64,000 nt of DNA from the NCBI RefSeq assembly GCF_014529985.1, contig NZ_JACVMU010000003.1:124001-188000 (forward strand). Direction: 5' to 3'. The stretch comes from Leucobacter sp. cx-42 (GTDB lineage Bacteria > Actinomycetota > Actinomycetes > Actinomycetales > Microbacteriaceae). Shown here piece by piece: positions 25,680-32,966 of the stretch. A program made the position numbers and the translations under genes. Each line of letters begins with the position of its first letter. Position 1 is the stretch's first letter. The notes under the pieces were generated by a model that ran no database searches, was not told where the DNA came from, and was given only the letters and a program-made list of their open reading frames with translations.

Positions 25680-26578
25680 ACACCGAACCCGAGAACTCCG
25701 GCGAAGCAGCGACCGAGGATCCGGTCGTCGAGACCACTCCTGCGGTTCAGCCTGCCGCGGAAGAACCGGCGGCACCGACAGGGATCCGCCTCGGATTCGT
25801 GCGCGGCGCGGCCCCGAGCCGCTGGGCGAAGCGCTGGAAAGAAATCACCGGCGAACGTCTCGAGCTCGTCCCGGTGAATGCCGTGTTCGGCCACCGCATC
25901 GCGAGCGAGGCCAACTACGACGTGCTCCTTGAGCGCACGCGTCCCGGCGAGATGCCCGCTGACCGTGGCGCAAACAATGAGGAGCGCCGCTCGCTCCGTC
26001 TCTACACCGAGGCCGTTGGCCTGGTCGTGGCGGCGGATCACGAACTTGCGGAGGCCACCTCGGTCACGCTCGAAGACATCGCGCTCGTGAAGCTGCTCGA
26101 CCACCCCGACCACGTCGCTGACTGGCCGGAGCCCGAGCGCTGGGAAGATCCCGCGTGGATGCCGAAGAAGGCGGCCGTTGCACTCGACATCGTCGCGACA
26201 GGCGCCGGCGCGATCCTGCTCCCACTCCCCTACGCGCGTCACGCCGTGTCGAAAAAGGAGCACTGCGTGATCCCGGTTGCCGAGAGCGCCGGACTCAACG
26301 GCGGTCACATCTGGGCAACGTGGGGCGCGGATCGCGACAACTCCGAGGTGCAGGCGCTCGTGGGTGTGCTCCGCGGTCGCACGGTTCGCAGCTCACGTCC
26401 CGGCGCAGACGCTGATGCTCCGGTCGAAGCGCCCAAGAAGAAGGTACAGCAGCAGCCCAAGAAGCAGCAGCCGAAGCTCAAGCCAGGCTCGCGCGGCGCG
26501 CAGCTCCAGGCAAGCCGCGAGCGCGCCGAGCGCAACCGCGCGATGAAGGCGGCGGCGAAGCGCCGCAAGCGCCGCTAA
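25676..26578 (+). CDS. LysR-type effector-binding domain protein with basic tail, no HTH
   Basis: 300 residues; the GTG overlaps the ATL stop by four bases. An acidic Pro/Glu/Ala lead of ~35 residues is followed by GIRLGFVRGAAPSRWAKRWKEITGERLELVPV and later LRLYTEAVGLVVAADHELAEATSVTLEDIALVKLLDHPDHV, AVALDIVATGAGAILLPLPYAR and VIPVAESAG, which follow the order of the LysR substrate-binding (PBP2) domain. No N-terminal helix-turn-helix is present. The last ~70 residues are Lys/Arg/Gln-rich and could contact nucleic acid. Coupling to a DNA-lesion-binding protein suggests a joint role, but that is inference. Confidence 0.7.
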   Translation: MNTEPENSGEAATEDPVVETTPAVQPAAEEPAAPTGIRLGFVRGAAPSRWAKRWKEITGERLELVPVNAVFGHRIASEANYDVLLERTRPGEMPADRGANNEERRSLRLYTEAVGLVVAADHELAEATSVTLEDIALVKLLDHPDHVADWPEPERWEDPAWMPKKAAVALDIVATGAGAILLPLPYARHAVSKKEHCVIPVAESAGLNGGHIWATWGADRDNSEVQALVGVLRGRTVRSSRPGADADAPVEAPKKKVQQQPKKQQPKLKPGSRGAQLQASRERAERNRAMKAAAKRRKRR

Positions 26579-26605
26579 GCGCTCGCGTACAGCACAACAC
26601 ACACA

Positions 26606-26646
26606 GCAGGAAGGCCGGTCAGCATGGAGCTGACCGGCCTTCCTGC
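26606..26646. terminator. Bidirectional terminator
   Basis: GCAGGAAGGCCGGTCAGC and its exact complement form an 18-bp stem with a five-base loop, between the convergent LysR-domain gene and proline iminopeptidase gene. Confidence 0.85.
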
Positions 26647-26668
26647 GTTCACGCTGAGGAGCGAGACG

Positions 26669-27637
26669 TTAACCCGCGAAGCGGTCCGTCGCCCGCACGA
26701 GCGCATCGGTGATGCCGGGTTCACCAGCGGTGTGACCCGCCTCGGTGATGATGCTGAAGTCAGCCTCGGGCCATGCGCGGTGCAGGTCCCATGCGGTGCG
26801 GATCGGCGTGCACGCGTCGTAACGCCCCTGCACGATGAAGCCGGGAATGTGGCGAATCTTGTCAACGTTGGCAATCAACTGGCCCTCTTCGAGCCAGCCA
26901 GCGTTCTTGAAGAAGTGGTTCTCGATCCGCGCAAATGCGACCGCCGATGCGACGTCGTTGCGCGCTTCTTCGATGCCCTCGTAGTCGGGGTGCAGCTTGA
27001 TCGTCGAGTTCTCCCAGACCGTCCACGCGACGCCTGCTGGCACGTGTACCGCGGGGTCGGTGTCGAACAGGCGGCGGTTGTACGCCTCGACGAGGTCGTC
27101 GCGCTCGTCCTCCGCGATGGGTGCGAGGTAGTCCTCCCACATATCGGGGTAAATGAAGCTTGCGCCTTCCTGGTAGAACCAGTTGATCTCCTGCTTGCGC
27201 AGCGTGAAGATGCCGCGCAGCACGAGCTCGGTCACACGGTCGGCGTACTTCTGTGCGTAGGCGAGCGAGAGGGTGGAACCCCATGATCCGCCAAATACGA
27301 GCCATGCGTCGATACCGAGGTGTTCGCGCAGGCGCTCGATATCGTCGACCAGGTGCCAGGTCGTGTTGGTGGCGAGGTCGGCCTCGGGTGCGCTCGCGTG
27401 CGGGGTCGAACGGCCGCAGCATCGCTGATCGAAGATGATGATGCGGTACTTCTCCGGGTCGAAGAAGCGGCGCGAATCAGGGGTGCAGCCACCACCGGGT
27501 CCACCGTGCAGGAAGACGGCGGGCTTGCCATCAGGGTTACCGCAGGTCTCCCAGTACAGTTCATGGCCATCTCCCACGGCGAGCATGCCGTGGTCATAGG
27601 GCTCGATCGGTGGGTACAGGCTGCGCAGTTCGGTCAT
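26669..27637 (-). CDS. pip: Proline iminopeptidase
   Basis: 322 residues, the normal size of the S33 enzyme that removes N-terminal proline from peptides. It begins LYPPIEPYDHGMLAVGDGHELYWE, has the oxyanion motif FLHGGPGGGC, the DQRCCGRSTPH segment and the nucleophile GGSWGS with Ser118. Asp in GRYDACTP and His in AGHTAGEP complete the triad. Cytoplasmic, no signal sequence. The start fits a TAAGCT -10 box six bases before the ATG; that box overlaps the stop codon of the response regulator gene, so pip may have its own promoter inside the end of its neighbour. Confidence 0.92.
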   Translation of the reverse strand: MTELRSLYPPIEPYDHGMLAVGDGHELYWETCGNPDGKPAVFLHGGPGGGCTPDSRRFFDPEKYRIIIFDQRCCGRSTPHASAPEADLATNTTWHLVDDIERLREHLGIDAWLVFGGSWGSTLSLAYAQKYADRVTELVLRGIFTLRKQEINWFYQEGASFIYPDMWEDYLAPIAEDERDDLVEAYNRRLFDTDPAVHVPAGVAWTVWENSTIKLHPDYEGIEEARNDVASAVAFARIENHFFKNAGWLEEGQLIANVDKIRHIPGFIVQGRYDACTPIRTAWDLHRAWPEADFSIITEAGHTAGEPGITDALVRATDRFAG

Positions 27638-27649
27638 GTGGCTAGCTTA
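27638..27649 (-). promoter_or_regulatory. -10 box of a leaderless transcript (pip)
   Basis: On the minus strand TAAGCT is followed by six bases and the ATG at 27637. It overlaps the stop codon of the response regulator gene. Confidence 0.45.
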
Positions 27650-28273
27650 GATCCAGCCCTGCTGCCAGGCGTGCTCTGCGGCCGAGTGCCGCGAGCTCAC
27701 GCCAAGTTTGGTCATGGCCGCCGAGAGGTAGTTGCGCACGGTTCCTGGTGAGAGGAAGAGCTGATCCGCGATGTCCTGGACGCTCTCCGTCGTCCGGCTG
27801 GCGCGCAGGGCATCAAGCTCGCGATCGGTCAGTGGGCAACGCTCAGCGGTGAGGGCGGCCGCCGCAATCTCGGGATCGATGTAGCGCTTGCCAGCGGCCA
27901 CGTCGCGAATGACATCGGCAAGCTCACCGGCTGGCGTCGACTTCGGCACGAACCCGGCGACCTTTGCGGCGAGCGCGCGGCGCAGCACGCCTGGGCGCGC
28001 GTGCCTGGTGACGATGATGGTGCGAGCGGTCGGAACGTCTTCGGCGATGCGGATCGCGGCTTCAATACCGTCTGCGTTCGGCATTTCGAGATCGAGCAGG
28101 CACACGTCAGGCTGGGTCTCGCGGGCGAGGACGATCGCTTCGGCGCCGTCGCCTGCACCACGCACAACATCGATGTCGGGTTCGAGCCCGAGCAGCGCCT
28201 CGAGTGCGCCGCGGATGAGGTGTTCGTCGTCTGCAATAAGGAGGCGGATCTTCTCCTGCGCTGCACCGGTCAC
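27647..28273 (-). CDS. Response regulator, NarL/LuxR family
   Basis: 208 residues. The receiver domain has the acidic pair DD at 15-16, the phosphorylated Asp61 in LLDLEMP, and Lys in GFVPKSTP. The C-terminal third is a LuxR-type HTH: CPLTDRELDALRAS, then SVQDIADQLFLSPGTVRNYLSAAMTKLGVSSR. The GTG start overlaps the kinase stop by four bases. Pairing with a DesK-like kinase is clear; targets are unknown, though the kinase promoter region contains a perfect palindrome that could be an autoregulatory site. Confidence 0.92.
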   Translation of the reverse strand: MTGAAQEKIRLLIADDEHLIRGALEALLGLEPDIDVVRGAGDGAEAIVLARETQPDVCLLDLEMPNADGIEAAIRIAEDVPTARTIIVTRHARPGVLRRALAAKVAGFVPKSTPAGELADVIRDVAAGKRYIDPEIAAAALTAERCPLTDRELDALRASRTTESVQDIADQLFLSPGTVRNYLSAAMTKLGVSSRHSAAEHAWQQGWI

Positions 28274-29529
28274 TTCGCTGTTCCTTCCACAGAGTCTGGG
28301 ATTCCAGACGTCTGCCCGGTACCGAGCGGCACCTCCGCTCGGAGTTCAAATGTACCGGTGTGCGGATCGCGACCACTCACCAGCGCACCACCGGCCGCCT
28401 CAACTCGCAGTCGCAGTCCAGCAAGGCCAGAGCCAGGAGTGCGTCCCGGAACCGCGACTGGGTCACCCGCTGCAACGCCGTTGTTGGTCATGCGGAGCAC
28501 ACAGCGGCCGCCTTCGCTCGTGAGCGAGATCGCAGCGGTCGTGGCATCACTGTGGCGCAGGATGTTGGTCGTGCCCTCACGCACCGCCAGCGCGAGCGCG
28601 TGCTGCGCGCGGGTATCTCGCGGGCTCACCACCAGGTCGAGGGTGCACTCGGCGCCCGCCAGGGTGAGCACGTCGCGCGCGTTCTCCAGTTCTTCAGCGA
28701 GGCTCACCTCACGCAGTCCGGCGACGAGCGCACGGGTTTCCTCCATCGCTTGCTTGGCGATGAGGCGGATCTCTTGCACCTGCGCCGCAGCCTGCTCGTT
28801 CGCCGGTGCCGGTGAACGCTCCAAGAGGCGCTCCGTGAGTTCTGCCTTCAGCGCGATGACCTGGAGATGGTGGCCCTGAATGTCGTGCAGGTCACTCGCA
28901 AAGCGCAGCCGCTCCTGGGTGACCGCGAGCTCTGCCGCTGCCTTGCGGGCGTCATCGAGTTGTTTCACGATGCCCCACATCCACAGGCTGAGCAGCAGCA
29001 TGGTTGGCATGAACGCCGCATAGATGAGCACGAACCAGATCGGCCCCTGCAGCATCGGCGCCCACGCCGCGGCCTCCTGCGTCCACAGCGGAATCAGGCA
29101 GAACACCGCACCCAGCGTCAGCAGCCACCACCGCACTCGACGCGACACGAGGCAGCTCATGAGCGAGAGCGACAGCCAGAGTGGTACCGCGGCGAGCAAC
29201 GACAGCCCTTCACCGAAGAAGCCGCACGCCCAGGCGAGCACGCTCGGCACCACAAGCGCCGCGACCCATGCCCGAGATGGCAGCCCACCGTCGATGCCGG
29301 CACGTAAGAACCACGACCACCGAACCTGCACAATGCACGTCACGAGCATCAGCACGACGAGCAAGGCAAGCAGCGGGCTCCACCCCTCTGCGATCCGCTC
29401 GGCGAGCATCAGCAAGGTGAAACCACAGATCACAACGAAGAACATCACGATCGATGCGAGCGTGTAGTTCCACGTGGCGTTGACACCTGCGCCGGTCTCA
29501 CGTGTCTGGGGGAAATTCTGCGTATCCAT
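28270..29529 (-). CDS. Sensor histidine kinase, HisKA_3/DesK type
   Basis: 419 residues. About six membrane helices cover residues ~22-190 with no large outside domain, so it probably senses the membrane itself or a partner. The dimerisation helix carries FASDLHDIQGHHLQVIALK with phosphoacceptor His215. The ATPase region has REGTTNILRHSDAT (N box) and GSGLAGLRLRVEAAGG (G box). It is the DesK class often tied to membrane fluidity or envelope stress, with the regulator gene overlapping its stop codon. A plus-strand membrane protein gene diverges from it. Confidence 0.9.
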   Translation of the reverse strand: MDTQNFPQTRETGAGVNATWNYTLASIVMFFVVICGFTLLMLAERIAEGWSPLLALLVVLMLVTCIVQVRWSWFLRAGIDGGLPSRAWVAALVVPSVLAWACGFFGEGLSLLAAVPLWLSLSLMSCLVSRRVRWWLLTLGAVFCLIPLWTQEAAAWAPMLQGPIWFVLIYAAFMPTMLLLSLWMWGIVKQLDDARKAAAELAVTQERLRFASDLHDIQGHHLQVIALKAELTERLLERSPAPANEQAAAQVQEIRLIAKQAMEETRALVAGLREVSLAEELENARDVLTLAGAECTLDLVVSPRDTRAQHALALAVREGTTNILRHSDATTAAISLTSEGGRCVLRMTNNGVAAGDPVAVPGRTPGSGLAGLRLRVEAAGGALVSGRDPHTGTFELRAEVPLGTGQTSGIPDSVEGTAK

Positions 29530-29604
29530 CGCGTTCCAGCCTATGGCGTGACAATCTCAGCGACCCATGACAAATGTCACACAAACACCGTGCAGATTCA
29601 CTCG

Positions 29605-29618
29605 CGATCACGTGATCG
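29605..29618. promoter_or_regulatory. Perfect 14-bp palindrome in divergent promoter region
   Basis: CGATCACGTGATCG reads the same on both strands. It lies 76 bases upstream of the kinase start and about 155 bases before the opposite gene, a suitable place for the operator of a dimeric regulator. Confidence 0.35.
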
Positions 29619-29773
29619 GCGGCACTACAGCGGCAGGCCAGCCCTCGAAAGGATAGATACATCGCCGCTGCGGGATCCGCCCCACTGGCCAAGATCACCC
29701 AGCCACCATCGCTCAGCGCCCATCGCCCAGCGAACAACCCAGGCCGCACACCTCCCGGCCACGAAAGGTCATC

Positions 29774-30247
29774 ATGCTCACCACGTTCCAGGACTTCGCC
29801 GCTTCGCTTCCCGAGGCGCTGCAGTGGCTCGGGGTCTTCCTCGTCGCTGCGATTCCGTTCGTCGAGTCCTACTTCGGTTCAGCAATCGGCGTGCTCGCTG
29901 GCATCAACCCCATCGTCGCTGTCGCTGCGGCGATCTGCGGCAACATCATCTCGATGCTGATCTTTGTCCTCTCGGCCCACGGCATCCGGTCGAAGGCCAC
30001 CGCAAACCGCGAGCCCGTCGCACTCACCCCGAAGCGTCAGAAGCTGAAGGATCGCATGGACCGCTTCGGCGTCCCCGTCGTGAGCCTGGCCGGCCAGATC
30101 TTCCTGCCCAGCCAGATCACCTCGGCCGCAATGGTGTCATTCGGTGCTTCGAAGAACCTCGTCATCTTCTGGCAGATCATCTCGATCATCATCTGGGGCG
30201 TCCTGTTCGGCGTGCTGGCATCGCTCGGTGTCGCGGTCGTGAGCTAG
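29774..30247 (+). CDS. Small multidrug export family membrane protein (COG2426-like)
   Basis: 157 residues with GAAAGG eight bases before the ATG. About four hydrophobic helices; the pattern FLVAAIPFVESYFGSAIGVLAGINPIVAVAAAICGN and the later GQIFLPSQITSAAMVSFGASK match the family called small multidrug export proteins, whose real substrate is largely untested. A basic cytoplasmic loop (TPKRQKLKDRMDRFG) divides the two helix pairs. Its stop shares the palindrome CTAG with the stop of the convergent acyl-CoA oxidase gene, so the genes overlap by four bases and have no terminator between them. Confidence 0.7.
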   Translation: MLTTFQDFAASLPEALQWLGVFLVAAIPFVESYFGSAIGVLAGINPIVAVAAAICGNIISMLIFVLSAHGIRSKATANREPVALTPKRQKLKDRMDRFGVPVVSLAGQIFLPSQITSAAMVSFGASKNLVIFWQIISIIIWGVLFGVLASLGVAVVS

Positions 30248-32415
30248 TCGGCGGATCGAGCTGCGCGCTCCCGAGCGCGCAGCTCCTTCTCGTGTATCGG
30301 CCAGGTGCCCGCCGCCTTCTGCGCTGCAACGTAGTCGGCGGCTTCCGCCTGCCGTTCGGCCTCAATGCCCGTGGCGATCTCTGCGCGGAGCAATTCCGGC
30401 GTAAGCGCAAACGCATCGACCAGGTCGAGTGCTTGCACGCGCAACCGGCCAATGAGCCGGTCGATGTAGGCGGTGACGGCCTCGATCCGCGCCCCTGACA
30501 GACGTCCCTCGATGAGGTACCAGGCAGCATGCCGCTCGATGAGTGAGAATCCGAAGAGGTCGCGCAACCAGGTGAGGACCTGTCGGGTGTCACCGTCGTA
30601 GACGCGGCCGAGTGCATCAGTGAAGGCTTCCCACTGGAGCAGCTCACCGTGCGCCCTGGCAGCCGCGATGAGCTTCGCCTGCTGCGCGTTGAAGGCTTGC
30701 TCGCTCGCGATGGCCTTCGCACGCTTGTCACCGTGCGGGACGTGCTTAGTTGCCTCCCGCATCGCGAGCGCGATATCGGCGACCATGGTCTGCACGCGAT
30801 CTGCGAGCAGCGCGTGCTGTGCCTCGCTCGTGCGCAAGCTTTCGACCGAGCGACCCACCTGGCCGAGGTCGGCGATGCTCTGACCGACCTGTCGCAGCCC
30901 GAAGCGGCTCACGCGGTCGCCCAGCTGAGCTGCGGCTGCCTTCACAAGCGCGGCCCGGTCACCGTCCTTGAACTGCTTCGCGTAATCGGTGAGGAGGCGC
31001 TTGCCGACGAGCTGCAGCAGGATGTGGTTGTCACCCTCGAACGTGGCGTAGACGTCGAGATCGGAACGCAGCCCGGTGATGCGGTTCTTGGCCATGAAGC
31101 CGGATCCGCCGCACGCTTCGCGCACCTCCTGGAGCGTATCGAGCGCACCCCAGGTCGACAGTGGCTTGAGCGCCGCAGCCAGGGTCTCGAGGTCCTCGCG
31201 ATGGGCATCCGAGTCGTTCGTGCCAGAGAACACCTCATCAAACACGGTCAGCAGCCGTTCGCTCGCGAAGCCCATGGCATAGGTCTCTGCGATCCGCGGA
31301 ATAATGCGCCGCTGATACTGGCCATAGTCAAGCAACACGGTCTCGGCGCCCGATGCGCCGGAGAACTGACGCCGCTCACTCGCGTACTTCACCGCAATCG
31401 TGAGGCCGGCCTGCATCGCGCGTACGGCGGATCCGTCGAGCGAGACGCGACCCTGCACGAGGGTGCCGAGCATCGTGAAGAAGCGGCGACCCGGGCTCTC
31501 GATCGGAGAGGTGTAAGACCCATCTGGCGCCACATCACCGTACTTGTTCAGCAAGTTTTCACGTGGAACGCGCACGTGGTCGAACGCCAGCCGACCATTA
31601 TCGATGCCGTTCAAGCCACCCTTCACACCATCGTCCATGCTCTGGATGCCAGGCAGCATCTTTCCATCCGGGGTGCGGATCGGGACAAACAGCGCGTGCA
31701 CGCCGTGGTTCACACCCTGCGTGATGAGCTGAGCGAAGACGACTGCCGCTTCGCCGTGGAGGGCGGCATTGCCGAGGAATTCCTTCCACGCGCCAGCGAA
31801 CGGCGTATGAATGATGAACTCTTGGGCGTCTGGGTCATAGGTTGCGGTCGTACCGATCGAAGCCACGTCAGAGCCGTGACCGATCTCGGTCATCGCGAAT
31901 GCCCCGGGGATCTTGAGGTTGATCACATCCGGCAGCCACTTCTCGTGGTGCTGCCGCGTGCCGAGGTGAAGAATAGCCGAGCCAAACAGCCCCCACTGCA
32001 CGCCAGCCTTGATCTGCAGCGAGGGGTCAGCGAGAACGAGCTCCTGGAACGCGGCGAGGTTGCCGCCCTGGTTGTCTGATCCGCCAAGGTCTGACGGGAA
32101 CGCGCGCTGAATCGCCTGGTGTTCGACAAGGCGGTGCAGCTGCTCGAGGACTCTGGTGCGGTGCTCGTCCATCGGAAGGCCGGGGATGCCCTGGAACCTT
32201 GGATTTTTGGCGATTTCTCGCGATTCGAGGCGCTCCTTCTGCCACTTGCCGAGGAGGAGGTTCGTGAGCTCTTCTACATTGATCTTGGGGATCGTGGGGG
32301 TTGGGCCCGTGTAGAGGTTGTGGGTGTTGGTTCGCTCGTTCGTGTGTGCATGCTCGTGCGTGCGTGCGTGCTCCGTCTTGCGTGCGTGCTCGGTCTTGCG
32401 TGCGTGCTCGTTCAT
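30244..32415 (-). CDS. Acyl-CoA oxidase/dehydrogenase with repeat-encoded His-rich N-terminus
   Basis: 723 residues. From about residue 45 it follows peroxisomal-type acyl-CoA oxidases: an all-alpha N-domain, AFAMTEIGHGSDVASIGTTATYD at the FAD/substrate site, a beta domain with WKEFLGNAALHGEAAVVFAQL, then a long alpha C-terminus (CGGSGFMAKNRI). These flavoproteins make the trans-2-enoyl-CoA in fatty-acid oxidation. The first ~30 residues are unusual: tandem HARKTE units then HEHAHTNERTNTHN. The start is well supported, since AAGGAGG lies seven bases before the ATG, so this repeat is translated. It could bind metal or be a neutral slippage product. Confidence 0.85.
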   Translation of the reverse strand: MNEHARKTEHARKTEHARTHEHAHTNERTNTHNLYTGPTPTIPKINVEELTNLLLGKWQKERLESREIAKNPRFQGIPGLPMDEHRTRVLEQLHRLVEHQAIQRAFPSDLGGSDNQGGNLAAFQELVLADPSLQIKAGVQWGLFGSAILHLGTRQHHEKWLPDVINLKIPGAFAMTEIGHGSDVASIGTTATYDPDAQEFIIHTPFAGAWKEFLGNAALHGEAAVVFAQLITQGVNHGVHALFVPIRTPDGKMLPGIQSMDDGVKGGLNGIDNGRLAFDHVRVPRENLLNKYGDVAPDGSYTSPIESPGRRFFTMLGTLVQGRVSLDGSAVRAMQAGLTIAVKYASERRQFSGASGAETVLLDYGQYQRRIIPRIAETYAMGFASERLLTVFDEVFSGTNDSDAHREDLETLAAALKPLSTWGALDTLQEVREACGGSGFMAKNRITGLRSDLDVYATFEGDNHILLQLVGKRLLTDYAKQFKDGDRAALVKAAAAQLGDRVSRFGLRQVGQSIADLGQVGRSVESLRTSEAQHALLADRVQTMVADIALAMREATKHVPHGDKRAKAIASEQAFNAQQAKLIAAARAHGELLQWEAFTDALGRVYDGDTRQVLTWLRDLFGFSLIERHAAWYLIEGRLSGARIEAVTAYIDRLIGRLRVQALDLVDAFALTPELLRAEIATGIEAERQAEAADYVAAQKAAGTWPIHEKELRARERAARSAD
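32353..32406. repeat. Three tandem 18-bp units in the acyl-CoA oxidase 5' end
   Basis: CTCGTGCGTGCGTGCGTG, CTCCGTCTTGCGTGCGTG and CTCGGTCTTGCGTGCGTG follow one another. The unit is a multiple of three, so gain or loss of a unit keeps the frame and changes only the number of HA(R)KTE hexapeptides. Confidence 0.8.
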
Positions 32416-32682
32416 CGGAGGTCCTCCTTGACACTCAAAACTCTCGGAACCGGGCTCACTCCTGTGGCTGCTGTCGGTGCCCCGGTGTTATCGCCAGGCT
32501 AGGACTTCGACTCGTCTTGGATCCCAGACGTCTGGGGTTCCCACATGCGCTCTGCGCTGGCGCCGCCGCACTTCTGTAGAGTCCGCACAACAGATGTCGG
32601 AACTCAGTGTTGGGGTCGCACATGAGGTGTCGCTCCCGCGCCGATCCGCTGCCGCACTCTTGCCACAGCCTCCGCCCCGCTC

Positions 32683-32766
32683 TTGCCGTAGATATGCAAT
32701 CGGCCGCCCATATGCGATTTGGAGCTCTTTTCTGCATATTGACGGCGGATCGCATATCTACGGCAA
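32683..32766. repeat. 84-bp composite palindrome
   Basis: Outer arms TTGCCGTAGATATGC (32683-32697) and GCATATCTACGGCAA (32752-32766) are exact complements. Inner 18-base arms (32698-32715, 32734-32751) pair at about 14 of 18 positions around an 18-base centre, so the whole forms one long hairpin. It could be a short non-autonomous element or an extragenic palindrome. Confidence 0.7.
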
Positions 32767-32812
32767 CGGCTCTCCTGCCTACCGTTCTTCGCCAGGGTCA
32801 GGGACTGCGGCG

Positions 32813-32863
32813 TCCGTAAGACGAATTCGGAGGTTTTCGTACTACCGAAGCTCGATCTCTGAC
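32813..32863 (+). repeat. Extragenic repeat, copy 1
   Basis: TCCGTAAGACGAATTC at 32813-32828 and GAAGCTCGATCTCTGAC at 32847-32863 both recur exactly at 41.68-41.71 kb, the first in inverted orientation and the second direct. Confidence 0.6.
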
Positions 32864-32892
32864 CGAAGCGAAAAGCGGCAGCACACACAAAA

Positions 32893-32921
32893 GAGGGGCG
32901 AAGCCACAGGCTTCACCCCTC
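32893..32921 (-). terminator. Rho-independent terminator of the DEAD-box helicase gene
   Basis: GAGGGGcGAAGCC pairs with GGCTTCaCCCCTC across a three-base loop, followed on the minus strand by a TTTT run. Confidence 0.8.
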
Positions 32922-32966
32922 CCAGAAGGACGGCGACGCGCAACGCGCGCCGCCGCGCTCCCTCGC

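Larger units (their letters stand above)
32416..32892. other. Intergenic region with palindromic and repeated elements
   Basis: About 480 bases between the acyl-CoA oxidase start and the helicase terminator. It holds an 84-bp palindromic element and a repeat shared with 41.64-41.71 kb. I see no coding frame with support. Confidence 0.55.

Noticed and set aside
30649-32079. Plus-strand frame of ~476 codons inside the acyl-CoA oxidase gene
   Set aside because: Antisense shadow; the oxidase frame has FAD-site motifs and a strong ribosome site.
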